Source: Pyxidicoccus sp. MSG2 (GTDB lineage Bacteria > Myxococcota > Myxococcia > Myxococcales > Myxococcaceae). Taken from it: a DNA stretch of 64,000 nt. The notes under the pieces are model-generated. The model searched no databases and was not told the origin of the DNA. It saw only the letters and a list, made by a program, of their open reading frames with translations. The stretch lies in assembly GCF_026626705.1 (NCBI RefSeq), contig NZ_JAPNKC010000001.1, forward strand, positions 8,884,001-8,948,000. The letters are read 5' to 3'. Below, in pieces: positions 42,481 to 51,444 of the stretch. Made by a program: the position numbers and the translations under genes. Position 1 is the first letter of the stretch; each line of letters starts with the position of its first letter.

Positions 42481-44946
42481 ATGCAGGATTTCATCCAGGA
42501 ACTTCGCCACGCGGCGCGGATGCTCGCCAGGCATCCCGGCTTCACCGCCGTGGCGCTGTTCACGCTCGCGCTGGGCATCGCCGCCAACACCGCCATCTTC
42601 AGCGTCGCGGACGCGGTGCTCTTCTCACCGCTGCCCTATGCGACGCCGGACCGGCTGGTGATGGTGTGGGGGATGAGCCCGAACCGGGACCGGCAGACGG
42701 TGTCGCCCGCGAACTTCCTCGACTGGCGCGCGCAGACCGAATCCTTCGAGGGGATGGCCGCCTTCTCCCACGTCCCCTTCAACCTCGCGGGGGACGGCAC
42801 GCCCGAGGTCGTCCGGGGCGCCAGCGTGTCCGCCAACTTCTTCCAGGTGCTCGGTACCCCGGCGGCGCTCGGGACGACGTTCCTCGCGTCCGCGGAAGGC
42901 GCGGGGGCACCGAACACGGTGGTGCTCGGCCACGGCCTGTGGAAGCGGCGCTTCGGCGGAGACCCGCGTGTGCTCGGCCGCATGCTGCGCCTCAATGACG
43001 TGAGCTACGAAGTCGTCGGCGTCATGCCGGAGCGCTTCGAGTGGCCGACCGTCGTCCCCACGCACGTCTCCGCCGCCGACGCTCCGCAGCTCTTCGTGCC
43101 CGCTGTCCACCGGGACATCCCTCAGCTGGGGACGGACACCACGCAGGACACGAGTGCGTGGCGCGACGGCAACTACCTGCGGGTGGTGGGGCGGCTGAAG
43201 CCCGGTGTCACGCTGGAGGGCGCGTCGCGGGAGCTGGACACCATCGCCGCGCGGCTCGCCCAGGAGTACCCGGAGTCGAACGCGAGGTCGGGCATCGGCC
43301 TGGTGCCCCTGCGGGAGCAGCTCGTCGGCAACGTGCGCTCGGCGTTGTGGGTGCTGCTGGCGGCGGTGGGGCTGGTGCTGGTGATTGCGTGCGCCAACGT
43401 CGCCAACCTGTTCCTCGCGCGGGCGTCCGCGCGGAGGCAGGAGCTGACGGTGCGCCTGGCGTTGGGGGCCCGCCGGAGCCAGTTGGTGCGGCAGCTCCTC
43501 ACGGAGAGCGTGCTGCTGGCGCTGGCGGCGGGGGCGCTCGGGTTGCTGCTGGCGCTGTGGGGTATGGACGCGCTGCTCGCGCTCGTGCCTCCGGAGCTGC
43601 CTCGGCTCGGCGCCGTGGGGCTGGATGGGCGGGTGTTGGCCTTCACGCTGCTGACGTCGCTGGCCACGGGTGTGCTGTTCGGGCTCGTCCCGGCGCTGCA
43701 GGCCTCGAGGCCGGATCTCAATGGCGTGCTCCGGCAGGGCGGAGGGGGGCGCTTCTCCGGCGCGGGCCAGCGCTCTCGCGGCGCGCTGGTGGTGGGCGAG
43801 GTGGCGCTGGCGGTGGTGCTGCTCATCAGCGCCGGGCTGCTCTTGCGCAGCCTCTGGAGCATGCAGGCGGTGGAGCTGGGCTTCCGCGCCGACGGAGTGC
43901 TCACGTGGCGCGTGTCGCTGCCCGCCGCGGAGTACCCGGACGACGCCCGGCAGGCGGCCTTCTTCCAGCGGCTCCAGGAACGGGTGGAAGCGCTGCCCGG
44001 CGTGAAGAGCGTGGGCGCGGTGTCGGACCTGCCCCTCGGCGGCGACAACATCTGGCGGGTCATGGACATCGAAGGGCAGCCACGCCCCGAGGCCGGCGAC
44101 GAGCGCTCCGTGGGTTTCCAGGTCGTCACGCCCGGCTACTTCCGCACGCTGGGCATTCCGCTGAAGCGCGGGCGCGACGTCGCGTCCTCGGACCGCGCCG
44201 ACACGCAGCTGGTGGTCCTGGTCAACGAGTCCACCGCGCGCCAGTACTGGCCGGGGCAGGAGCCGCTGGGACAGCGCATCCGCCTGGGCTCCGATTCGGA
44301 TGCCCCGTGGCGCACCGTCGTCGGCGTGGTGGGGGACGTGCGGCAGGGCGGCGCCCTCAAGGAGCCGCGGCCGGAGGTCTACGTCGCGGCGCTCCAGGAC
44401 ACGTTCCACTTCATCCTGTTCACCGCCCGCACGGAGGGAGACCCGGCGCGACTGGTGTCCGGGGTGCGCGAGGCCGTGGCCGCGCTGGACCCGAACCTGG
44501 CCATCGCCCAGGTGCGGACGATGGAGGAGGTCATTGCCTCGGCGATGGCGCGCCCGCGCTTCCTCTCCACGCTGGTGGCGCTGTTCGCCGTGCTGGCGCT
44601 GCTGCTGGCGGGCGTGGGCCTGTCCGGCGTCATCGCGTACATGGCCCGGCAGCGGACGCAGGAGATTGGCATCCGCATGGCCCTGGGCGCGCGGCCCGTG
44701 GACGTGCTGCGGCTGGTGCTGGGCCGCGGCATGCGGCTGGCGCTGGCGGGCGTGGGGCTGGGACTGGTGGGGGCGTGGGCGGCCACGCGGGGCATGGCGA
44801 GCCAGCTCTACGGCGTGAGCGCCACGGACCCGCTCACCTTCGGCGGACTGGCGCTGGTGGTGATGGCGGTGACGCTGGTGGCCACCTGGCTGCCGGCGCG
44901 GCGGGCCACGCGGGTGGACCCGCTGGTGGCCATGCGGAGTGGGTGA
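42481..44946 (+). CDS. ADOP-type (FtsX/MacB-like) ABC transporter permease, copy 1
   Basis: This encodes 821 residues, ATG at 42481. It shows the ADOP opening, LRHAARMLARHPGFTAVALF and LGIAANTAIFSVADAVLFSP, then a MacB-type periplasmic domain. The first FtsX core follows (ALWVLLAAVGLVLVIACANV, NLFLARASARRQEL), then a second periplasmic domain and the C-terminal FtsX core (RQRTQEIGIRMALGARPVDV, ending LPARRATRVDPLVAMRSG). About eight membrane helices are expected. These duplicated permeases usually lack an adjacent ATPase, as here. Substrate unknown; macrolide, lipoprotein or envelope-stress functions are known for relatives. Confidence 0.92.
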   Translation: MQDFIQELRHAARMLARHPGFTAVALFTLALGIAANTAIFSVADAVLFSPLPYATPDRLVMVWGMSPNRDRQTVSPANFLDWRAQTESFEGMAAFSHVPFNLAGDGTPEVVRGASVSANFFQVLGTPAALGTTFLASAEGAGAPNTVVLGHGLWKRRFGGDPRVLGRMLRLNDVSYEVVGVMPERFEWPTVVPTHVSAADAPQLFVPAVHRDIPQLGTDTTQDTSAWRDGNYLRVVGRLKPGVTLEGASRELDTIAARLAQEYPESNARSGIGLVPLREQLVGNVRSALWVLLAAVGLVLVIACANVANLFLARASARRQELTVRLALGARRSQLVRQLLTESVLLALAAGALGLLLALWGMDALLALVPPELPRLGAVGLDGRVLAFTLLTSLATGVLFGLVPALQASRPDLNGVLRQGGGGRFSGAGQRSRGALVVGEVALAVVLLISAGLLLRSLWSMQAVELGFRADGVLTWRVSLPAAEYPDDARQAAFFQRLQERVEALPGVKSVGAVSDLPLGGDNIWRVMDIEGQPRPEAGDERSVGFQVVTPGYFRTLGIPLKRGRDVASSDRADTQLVVLVNESTARQYWPGQEPLGQRIRLGSDSDAPWRTVVGVVGDVRQGGALKEPRPEVYVAALQDTFHFILFTARTEGDPARLVSGVREAVAALDPNLAIAQVRTMEEVIASAMARPRFLSTLVALFAVLALLLAGVGLSGVIAYMARQRTQEIGIRMALGARPVDVLRLVLGRGMRLALAGVGLGLVGAWAATRGMASQLYGVSATDPLTFGGLALVVMAVTLVATWLPARRATRVDPLVAMRSG

Positions 44947-44982
44947 GGCACACTGCTTTCTCGCAGTCCCGGGGGTGATGCG

Positions 44983-47445
44983 ATGACGGAGTTGGTCCAT
45001 GAGCTGCGGCAGGCCCTGCGCATGTTGTGGAAGCATCCCGGCTTCACGGTGGTGGCGGTGCTCACGCTCGCACTGGGCATCGCCGCCAACACCGCCATCT
45101 TCAGCGTCGTCAACGCGGTGCTGCTGGCACCCCTCCCGTTCGCCGAGCCGGAGCGGCTCGCCTTCCTGTGGGTGCAGCGCGAGGAGGGCACCCGGGAGCC
45201 GGTGTCGGCGCCGGACTTCCTCGCGTGGCGCGAGGGGAGCAGGGACGCCTTCGAGGCGCTCGCCGCCGTGGCCTCGGTGCCCTTCAACCTGGCGGGGGAG
45301 GGGACTCCGGAGCGGCTGCGCGGCGCCAGCGTCTCCACCAACTTCTTCGACGTGCTGGGCGTGGAGGCGGCGCTTGGCACCACGTTCCGTTCGGACCCGG
45401 CGGGCCAGTCCCCGTGGCAGGTGGTGGTGCTCAGCCACGAGCTGTGGCAGCGCCGCTTCGGTGGAGACACCCGCCTCATCGGCCGGTCGGTGCGGCTGAA
45501 CGACAGGAGCTACGAGGTCATCGGGGTGATGCCCGAGCGCTTCATGTGGCCGTCGATTACGCCCGTGCAGGCGCTCACCCAGGACCGGGCGGAGCTGTGG
45601 GTGCCGGCGGTGAAGCACGACGTGCCGCTGTTCGGGCCGGACGTGGAGCAGGACTTCTCCCAGGAGCGCAACCTCCACTTCCTGCGCGTGGTGGGGCGGC
45701 TGAAGGAGGGCGTGGCCCTGGAGGCGGCCGCGCGCGCCGTGGGCCTGGTGGCCGAGCGGCGGGCCCGTGAGTTCCCGGACACGAATGCGAAGGCGGGAGT
45801 CCAGGCGGTGCCCCTGCGCGAGCAGCTCGTGGGCAACGTGAGGGACATCCTCTGGGTGCTGCTGGGGGCGGTGGGACTGGTGTTGGCGATTGCGTGCGCC
45901 AACGTGGCCAACCTGTTCCTCGCGCGGGCCACGGCGCGGCAGCGGGAGCTGGCCGTCCGCGTGGCGCTGGGAGCGAGCCGTGGACGGGTGATGCGGCTGT
46001 TGCTGCTGGAGAGCCTGGTGCTGGCGCTCGCGGCCGGGTGTGTGGGGCTGCTGGGCGCGGTCTGGGGCGTGGACGTGCTGCTGGGGATGAGCACCAGCGA
46101 GCTGCCACGCATCACCGAGGTGGGCCTGGATGGGCGTGTGCTCGCCTTCACGCTGTTCGTGTCCGTGCTCACGGGGGTGTTGTTCGGCCTGGTGCCGGCG
46201 CTCCAGTCCTCCGCGCCGGACCTGCACTTCGCGCTCAAGGACGCGGGGGGCCGGGCCTCGCCGGGCGGAGGACGCTCGCGCGGGGCGCTGGTGGTGGGCG
46301 AGGTCGCGCTGGCGGTGGTGCTGCTCATTGGCGCGGGGCTGCTGTTGCGCAGCCTGTGGCGCCTGCAGGCCGTGGAGCCGGGCTTCCAGACGGACCACGC
46401 GCTCACCTGGAGCCTATCCCTGCCTCCCGGGGACTACCCCGACGAGCGGCGGCAGGCGGCCTTCTTCCAGGACGTCGTGGCGCGGGTGGAGGCGCTGCCC
46501 GGGGTGAAGAGCGCCGCCGCGGTGGTGACGCTCCCGTTCGACGGGAACGACATCTCCCTGGCGCTGTTCATCGAGGGACGGCCCGCCGCCGAGCCCGGCC
46601 CGCAGCGGACGCTGGGCTTGCAGATGGTGACGCCCGGCTACTTCCGCACGCTGGGGATTCCGCTGCGCCAGGGCCGGGACTTCGCCTCCACGGACACGGC
46701 GGACACGGGGCCGGTGGTGCTCGTCAACGCGGCGGCGGTGCGGAAGTTCTGGCCGGGCCAGGACCCGCTGGGCCAGCGCGTGCGCATCGGCTCGCCGGAG
46801 GACGGGTGGCGCACCGTCGTGGGCGTGGTGGACGACGTGCGGCACGGTGGACCCACGGCGGAGCCTCGCGCGGAGCTCTACGTGCCCATCATGCAGAGCA
46901 CCTTCCCTTCCATGCAGTTCGTGGCGCGCACCGAGGGCGAGCCCCTGGCGCTGGCCGCCGCGGTGCGCTCGGCGGTGGCGGAGCTGGATGCGGACCTTCC
47001 CGTGTCGCAGGTCCGCACGCTGGATGCGGTGGTGGCGTCCGCCACGGCGCGCCCGCGCTTCCTCTCCGCGTTGGTGGGGGTCTTCGCGGCGCTGGCGTTG
47101 CTGCTGGCGGGCGTGGGTCTCTACGGAGTGATTGCGTACATGGCGCGGCAGCGGACGCAGGAGATTGGCATCCGCATGGCGCTCGGGGCCCGGCCGGAGG
47201 ATGTGCTGCGGCTGGTGCTGGGCCGTGGCATGCGGCTGGCCGTGCTCGGCGTGGGGCTGGGACTGCTGGCGGCCTGGGCGGCCACCCGCGTGCTGGGGAG
47301 CATGCTCCACGGGGTGAGCGCGACGGACCCGCTCACCTTCGGCAGCCTGGCGTTGCTGGTGCTGGGCGTGACGATGGTGGCCACCTGGCTGCCCGCGCGA
47401 CGGGCCACGCGGGTGGACCCGCTGGTGGCGCTGCGGAGCGAATAG
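44983..47445 (+). CDS. ADOP-type (FtsX/MacB-like) ABC transporter permease, copy 2
   Basis: This encodes 820 residues, ATG at 44983, 36 bases after copy 1. It is a close paralogue with the same order: LALGIAANTAIFSVVNAVLL, first FtsX core at LWVLLGAVGLVLAIACANVA, and final core RQRTQEIGIRMALGARPEDV. The periplasmic domains have diverged more than the membrane cores. Length and close spacing indicate a tandem duplication within one operon, perhaps giving a heterodimeric permease. No ATP-binding or membrane-fusion subunit lies beside it. Confidence 0.92.
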   Translation: MTELVHELRQALRMLWKHPGFTVVAVLTLALGIAANTAIFSVVNAVLLAPLPFAEPERLAFLWVQREEGTREPVSAPDFLAWREGSRDAFEALAAVASVPFNLAGEGTPERLRGASVSTNFFDVLGVEAALGTTFRSDPAGQSPWQVVVLSHELWQRRFGGDTRLIGRSVRLNDRSYEVIGVMPERFMWPSITPVQALTQDRAELWVPAVKHDVPLFGPDVEQDFSQERNLHFLRVVGRLKEGVALEAAARAVGLVAERRAREFPDTNAKAGVQAVPLREQLVGNVRDILWVLLGAVGLVLAIACANVANLFLARATARQRELAVRVALGASRGRVMRLLLLESLVLALAAGCVGLLGAVWGVDVLLGMSTSELPRITEVGLDGRVLAFTLFVSVLTGVLFGLVPALQSSAPDLHFALKDAGGRASPGGGRSRGALVVGEVALAVVLLIGAGLLLRSLWRLQAVEPGFQTDHALTWSLSLPPGDYPDERRQAAFFQDVVARVEALPGVKSAAAVVTLPFDGNDISLALFIEGRPAAEPGPQRTLGLQMVTPGYFRTLGIPLRQGRDFASTDTADTGPVVLVNAAAVRKFWPGQDPLGQRVRIGSPEDGWRTVVGVVDDVRHGGPTAEPRAELYVPIMQSTFPSMQFVARTEGEPLALAAAVRSAVAELDADLPVSQVRTLDAVVASATARPRFLSALVGVFAALALLLAGVGLYGVIAYMARQRTQEIGIRMALGARPEDVLRLVLGRGMRLAVLGVGLGLLAAWAATRVLGSMLHGVSATDPLTFGSLALLVLGVTMVATWLPARRATRVDPLVALRSE

Positions 47446-47477
47446 TCCTCCGCCGGTGGGCTTCGCGGATGGGCGTG

Positions 47478-47505
47478 CTTCCGCGTGGGGTGGGCGCCGC
47501 GGAAG
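47478..47505. terminator. Bidirectional terminator-like hairpin
   Basis: CTTCCGCG and CGCGGAAG pair perfectly around a 12-base loop between the convergent permease and acyltransferase genes. There is no T tract. Confidence 0.45.
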
Positions 47506-47520
47506 GCGCGCCGCGTGCCG

Positions 47521-48765
47521 TCACGCCGCCTTCGTCAGGGCATCCGGTGGCTTCGCCGCCTCTGTCGCGTCCTTCGTGAGCCGGTTCTTCATCCGCAGGA
47601 ATCGCCGCTCGACGGCGTAGTACGAGATCGACGAGAACGCGACGGCCAGGCCGAGCTTGACGGCACTCAAGAGCAGCCATCCGGACCAGGACGCCGTGGC
47701 GGTGTCCGCGGCCCTCCCGAGGAGCGTCGCTGGCGTGTAGAACGCGAAGCTGTGCCAGAGGTAGAGGCTGTACGAGCGCTTGCCGACCCAGGCGAGCGGC
47801 GCGACGCTCACGATGCGGCTCGCGAGCCCCCGGGCGTTCGCCAGCATGTAGAGAATCAGGCACGCCGAAGCGAGGGCCACCACCGTGAAGCCGCCGTGGA
47901 AGAGCACGTCGAGCCGGAGGTCCGGCACCGGGCGCCTGAGGGTCAGGCGGATGTCCTCCCCGCCGCAAGCCACGGCAATCAGCACCACCGAGGCGATGGC
48001 CAACCCATCCCAGACGACCGTCCGTTTCGGCAGTCCCCTCCACGCGGCCCACAGCGCGGCGATGCAGCCGATGAGCGGCGCGTCGAGGCGCGTGTCCGTG
48101 CGTTGGTAGCCCTGCGTGAAGGCGGCCATCACGCCCTCGCTCGCGACTTGCGAACTCCACAGCGCGAGCCTCCACCCGCCAACGAGCGCGACGACCAGCA
48201 CCAGCCCCCCGAGGATGACCGGAAGCCGGACGCCCCGCCGCAGCAGCAGGAAGAGGGTGGGGGGCCACAGGATGTAGAACTGCTCCTCGACGCTGAGGGA
48301 CCACGTAATCGAGAGCCCACCGATGTCCTGAATCCAGTTCGAGAAGTAGAACAGCGTGGACCCGATTGAGAGCCAGGGCTTCGGACCGAGAGTCGCTTTC
48401 CAGCCGAAGACCGCTGCCACGATGCAGAGGATGGCGACGAAGAAGTACAGCGCCGGCAGGAGCCGCAGCGCGCGCCGCAGGTAGAAGTGCTTGAAGGAGA
48501 GGGTCCCCGTGCGCGACCACTCCTGGAGCAGCAGCGAGGTGATGAGGAACCCGCTCAGGACGAAGAAGACATCCACGCCGAGGAAGCCATTCGGCAGCAC
48601 GCCAGGCATCTGCCTCGCGCCGAGCGCACTGAGGTGCACCCCCATCACCATCAAGCAGGCGATACCACGGACACCGTCGAGGACGGGCTCGTGTCCGAGC
48701 TCATACGCGAGCGTTGCTCGCGAGGTGGGCGGCGCGGCGACGGGGGCGATGGCAGGGCGGGTCAT
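47521..48765 (-). CDS. Acyltransferase 3 family integral membrane protein
   Basis: This encodes 414 residues, ATG at 48765. About ten membrane helices. The family's catalytic and substrate signs are present: VLDGVRGIACLMVMGVHLS (His in the first helix), PNGFLGVDVFFVLSGFLITS, FYLRRALRLLPALY, and ITWSLSVEEQFYILWPPTLF. It transfers acyl groups such as acetyl to extracellular polysaccharides, lipid A or other envelope glycans. The neighbours give no hint of the acceptor. Confidence 0.92.
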   Translation of the reverse strand: MTRPAIAPVAAPPTSRATLAYELGHEPVLDGVRGIACLMVMGVHLSALGARQMPGVLPNGFLGVDVFFVLSGFLITSLLLQEWSRTGTLSFKHFYLRRALRLLPALYFFVAILCIVAAVFGWKATLGPKPWLSIGSTLFYFSNWIQDIGGLSITWSLSVEEQFYILWPPTLFLLLRRGVRLPVILGGLVLVVALVGGWRLALWSSQVASEGVMAAFTQGYQRTDTRLDAPLIGCIAALWAAWRGLPKRTVVWDGLAIASVVLIAVACGGEDIRLTLRRPVPDLRLDVLFHGGFTVVALASACLILYMLANARGLASRIVSVAPLAWVGKRSYSLYLWHSFAFYTPATLLGRAADTATASWSGWLLLSAVKLGLAVAFSSISYYAVERRFLRMKNRLTKDATEAAKPPDALTKAA

Positions 48766-48863
48766 CGCCAGGAATGGTACTCGCGGCCCCTGGTGGCGCC
48801 AATGAGGGGACCGGACCGGCTCGTGGACGTTGACTCGCCGGCCGCGTTGGGGGACGGGGGGGC

Positions 48864-49781
48864 ATGGCGCAGCAAAAGGTCCAGGTTCCCCGGGAGGCCG
48901 CGGGCGAGCGGCTCGACCGCTTCCTCTCCAAGCATGTGCCGGGCTTCACGCCGGAGCGGGCCCGCGCGCTCATCGACTCGGGGGCGGTGCGCATCCGGGG
49001 CAAGAAGTGTCAGCCCACGCGCAAGCTGTGGGGCGGGGAGGAGATCGAAATCGAGCGGCCGGAGCCTCGGGCCGCGCCTGTTGCCTCCGCCGAGGGGCCC
49101 CTGCTTCCGGTGCTCCATGACGATGCGGCCCTCGTCATCGTGAACAAGCCGCCCGGGCTCGTCGTGGAGCCGGAGGGGCGCATGGCTTCGGTGGTGGGAT
49201 TGCTCGCCGCGCAGCAGCCTCCGTTCGACGTGGAGGGGCTGGCGCAGCCCGGCGTGGTGCATCGGTTGGACCGCGAGACGAGCGGCTGTCTGGCCTTCGC
49301 GCGCACGGACGTGGCCGCCGCGGCGATGCTGCGCGCGTTCCAGGAGAAGCAGGTGGACAAGCGCTACCGGACGCTCGTCCTGGGGCACCCGCCCGAGCAG
49401 GGCCGGTTGGAGGGGCCGTACTCGAGGGACCCGAAGGACCCGCGCCGCTTCACCACCCGCGTGCCGTCCGCGCGCCGCGCCGCGCTCTCGTTCGAGGTAC
49501 GGGAGAGGTTTCCTGGCGCCGCGCTGCTGGAGGTGGACCTGGACACGGGGCGCACGCACCAGATTCGCGTGCAGCTTTCCGAAGCGGGCTTCCCCGTGCT
49601 CGGGGATTCGCTCTATGGCACCGAGGAGGCTCGCACGCATCCTGCCGCGCTGGCCCTGGGGCGGCAGGCGCTGCATGCGTTCCGCCTGGAGATACCGAGC
49701 CCCACCTCGGGACGGATGGTGCGCGTGGAGGCTCCGCTGCCCGAGGACTTCGAGCGGGCGCTGACGGTGCTGCGCGGGTGA
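48864..49781 (+). CDS. RluA-family pseudouridine synthase
   Basis: This encodes 305 residues, ATG at 48864 behind a G-rich leader. An N-terminal S4 RNA-binding domain (about 12-62, ERLDRFLSKHVPGFTPERAR) precedes the synthase domain (about 85-300). The catalytic motif is VVHRLDRETSGCLAFART with Asp136. Other marks are VIVNKPPGLVVEP, TGRTHQIRVQLSEAGFPVLG and RQALHAFRLEIPSP. It isomerises uridine to pseudouridine in ribosomal or transfer RNA; whether it is RluC-, RluD- or other type cannot be told. Confidence 0.92.
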   Translation: MAQQKVQVPREAAGERLDRFLSKHVPGFTPERARALIDSGAVRIRGKKCQPTRKLWGGEEIEIERPEPRAAPVASAEGPLLPVLHDDAALVIVNKPPGLVVEPEGRMASVVGLLAAQQPPFDVEGLAQPGVVHRLDRETSGCLAFARTDVAAAAMLRAFQEKQVDKRYRTLVLGHPPEQGRLEGPYSRDPKDPRRFTTRVPSARRAALSFEVRERFPGAALLEVDLDTGRTHQIRVQLSEAGFPVLGDSLYGTEEARTHPAALALGRQALHAFRLEIPSPTSGRMVRVEAPLPEDFERALTVLRG

Positions 49782-49809
49782 ACGCCGCTTCTCCATCAGG
49801 ACCTTCCCT

Positions 49810-49829
49810 GGCGCGGTTTTTCCCGCGCC
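49810..49829 (+). terminator. Possible terminator hairpin
   Basis: GGCGCGG and CCGCGCC pair around a loop TTTTTC in the gap before the next gene. There is no T run after the stem. Confidence 0.25.
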
Positions 49830-49858
49830 CGTGCCACGCTTAGAGTGCGTTTCACGCA

Positions 49859-51184
49859 ATGACCGAGCGCAGCCGGACCCGCATCGCCCCACGGGAAGAG
49901 CACTCGCCCGAGGACGTCCGCCGCCGCCTGGAGGGTGGGGCGGAGGTGCTCGACGCCGCCCGTGCGCGCCATGTCGCGCTGGAGACGGTGCTGCGCAGCC
50001 GCCGGTGGATGCGCCGCCTGCGCGCGCGCCCGGAGCTGGTGTCCGAGTGGCGCAAGCACGAGCCGGAGGTGGCCGAGGCGCTGGAGCGCGCGAAGCGGCG
50101 AGCGCGGGCGGAAGACTGGCCGGAGGACACGCCAGTGCGGAGGACCCTCCGCGAGCTGGAGGCGTGCAGGACCCGGCTCGAAGCCCTGGTGCGGCGGCGG
50201 CTGATGGCCCTCGCGCCCGTGCCCGAGCCCCCCTCCTTGGAGGCCGGCCTCGTGCGCCTGGATGCACTCGCGCGGCGGAAGGTGTCACGCACCCTGGCGC
50301 CCGGTGAGGTGCTCGTCCTCAAGGGCTGGCAGATCGGGCGGGCCCTCCCCCGGGACTCGCGGCCGTGGACGCTCCCCCTCTTCCTCCTGGCCTACGTCCT
50401 GTATCTCGTCTTGATGTTCCCGCTCGGGCTCGTGATTGGGGAATGGGCGTTGCTGGGGATTGCGGCATTCCTGGTCCTCCCCATGCTCTGGCGGGCGCTC
50501 CGCATCCTGTCGAGGCTCGGACGCTTCTGGCTGACGCGTGAGCGGCTGGTGTGGAGGCCCGTGTTCGGCGCGGCTGAGTCGGTGTCCCTGAGCAGCATTC
50601 CCCCGGGAGGCGTCCACCTGGAGCTGGCCACGGACAGCGTCCGCGTGGACGGGGAGGTCCGGGTCCACATGCACGACCTGCGCGATGCGACCCGTCTGGC
50701 GGTGCTCCTCGAGCTGCACCGTCAGCTACCGCTGCCCGGAGCCGCCCGGGCCGCGAGCCCGGGGCCGACCCTCATCCTCCCGGGGTCTCTGCAGGGCACG
50801 GGTGAATCGAGGGAGAGCGGCCAGGCCATCCTGCGCCCGGAGGGGGTTTCCTTCATCCCTGGTAGCAGCGGTGCCGCGGCGCTCCAGGCCCTCTCGGGGC
50901 AGCACGTGGGCCTGCCCGTGATGCTGGACCAGGTGCTGGAGCATCTGCGAGCGCTGCCGGAGGCGGAGTTCGACGCCCGCGTGGCACGCCTCGCGGATGC
51001 CCTGGACGGGGTGCACTGGCCCGCAACGGAGGCGTCTCCTCGGGATGTGAGGTGGGAATGGAACAAGCTCCACGTCACCCGTGACGGGCGCTCGCTGGTG
51101 GTCTCCGTGGACCTGTCGCTGCAGGCCACCGTGGAGCGCGTGCTGCGCGCCTGGGGCCGCTTCCCCGGCGCAGGTGATGCCTAG
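49859..51184 (+). CDS. Membrane protein with long basic helical N-terminal region, unknown function
   Basis: This encodes 441 residues, ATG at 49859 without a clear ribosome site. Residues 1-140 are very Arg/Glu-rich and helical (LRSRRWMRRLRARPELVSEW). Two hydrophobic segments lie at about 178-220 (LPLFLLAYVLYLVLMFPLGL, WALLGIAAFLVLPMLWRAL). The rest looks like a beta-rich domain reminiscent of PH-like membrane domains (RFWLTRERLVWRPVFGAAES). Residues ~290-441 are further soluble sequence. I recognise no family. It follows the pseudouridine synthase by 77 bases, so co-transcription is possible. Confidence 0.65.
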   Translation: MTERSRTRIAPREEHSPEDVRRRLEGGAEVLDAARARHVALETVLRSRRWMRRLRARPELVSEWRKHEPEVAEALERAKRRARAEDWPEDTPVRRTLRELEACRTRLEALVRRRLMALAPVPEPPSLEAGLVRLDALARRKVSRTLAPGEVLVLKGWQIGRALPRDSRPWTLPLFLLAYVLYLVLMFPLGLVIGEWALLGIAAFLVLPMLWRALRILSRLGRFWLTRERLVWRPVFGAAESVSLSSIPPGGVHLELATDSVRVDGEVRVHMHDLRDATRLAVLLELHRQLPLPGAARAASPGPTLILPGSLQGTGESRESGQAILRPEGVSFIPGSSGAAALQALSGQHVGLPVMLDQVLEHLRALPEAEFDARVARLADALDGVHWPATEASPRDVRWEWNKLHVTRDGRSLVVSVDLSLQATVERVLRAWGRFPGAGDA

Positions 51185-51444
51185 GAAGCACGGAGGCAAC
51201 GAAGGACGTATGCATCACGCCCTTCACTCCGCCACAGCGCCGCCTCCGCGTGCCATCCCTTTTGCCCGCCAGGGGTCGCCCCCGGACGCCCCGGTGTCCG
51301 AGGCAACTGTCATCGGGAAGCGGTGCGGGCGGACGGACGTCGAGCCCACGGCCGAAGGGAGGAAACGCGCCCACCCTCGCGGGGGGATTGTCGTCCGACG
51401 CTGCTCGCCTGACCTTGCGGCAGTCGTTCCTGAGGGGGAGCCGT

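Noticed and set aside
42625..46398. 1257-codon open frame on the minus strand
   Set aside because: Antisense to both permeases; composition is His/Gln/Arg-rich without any fold, whereas the plus strand encodes two full FtsX-type permeases.
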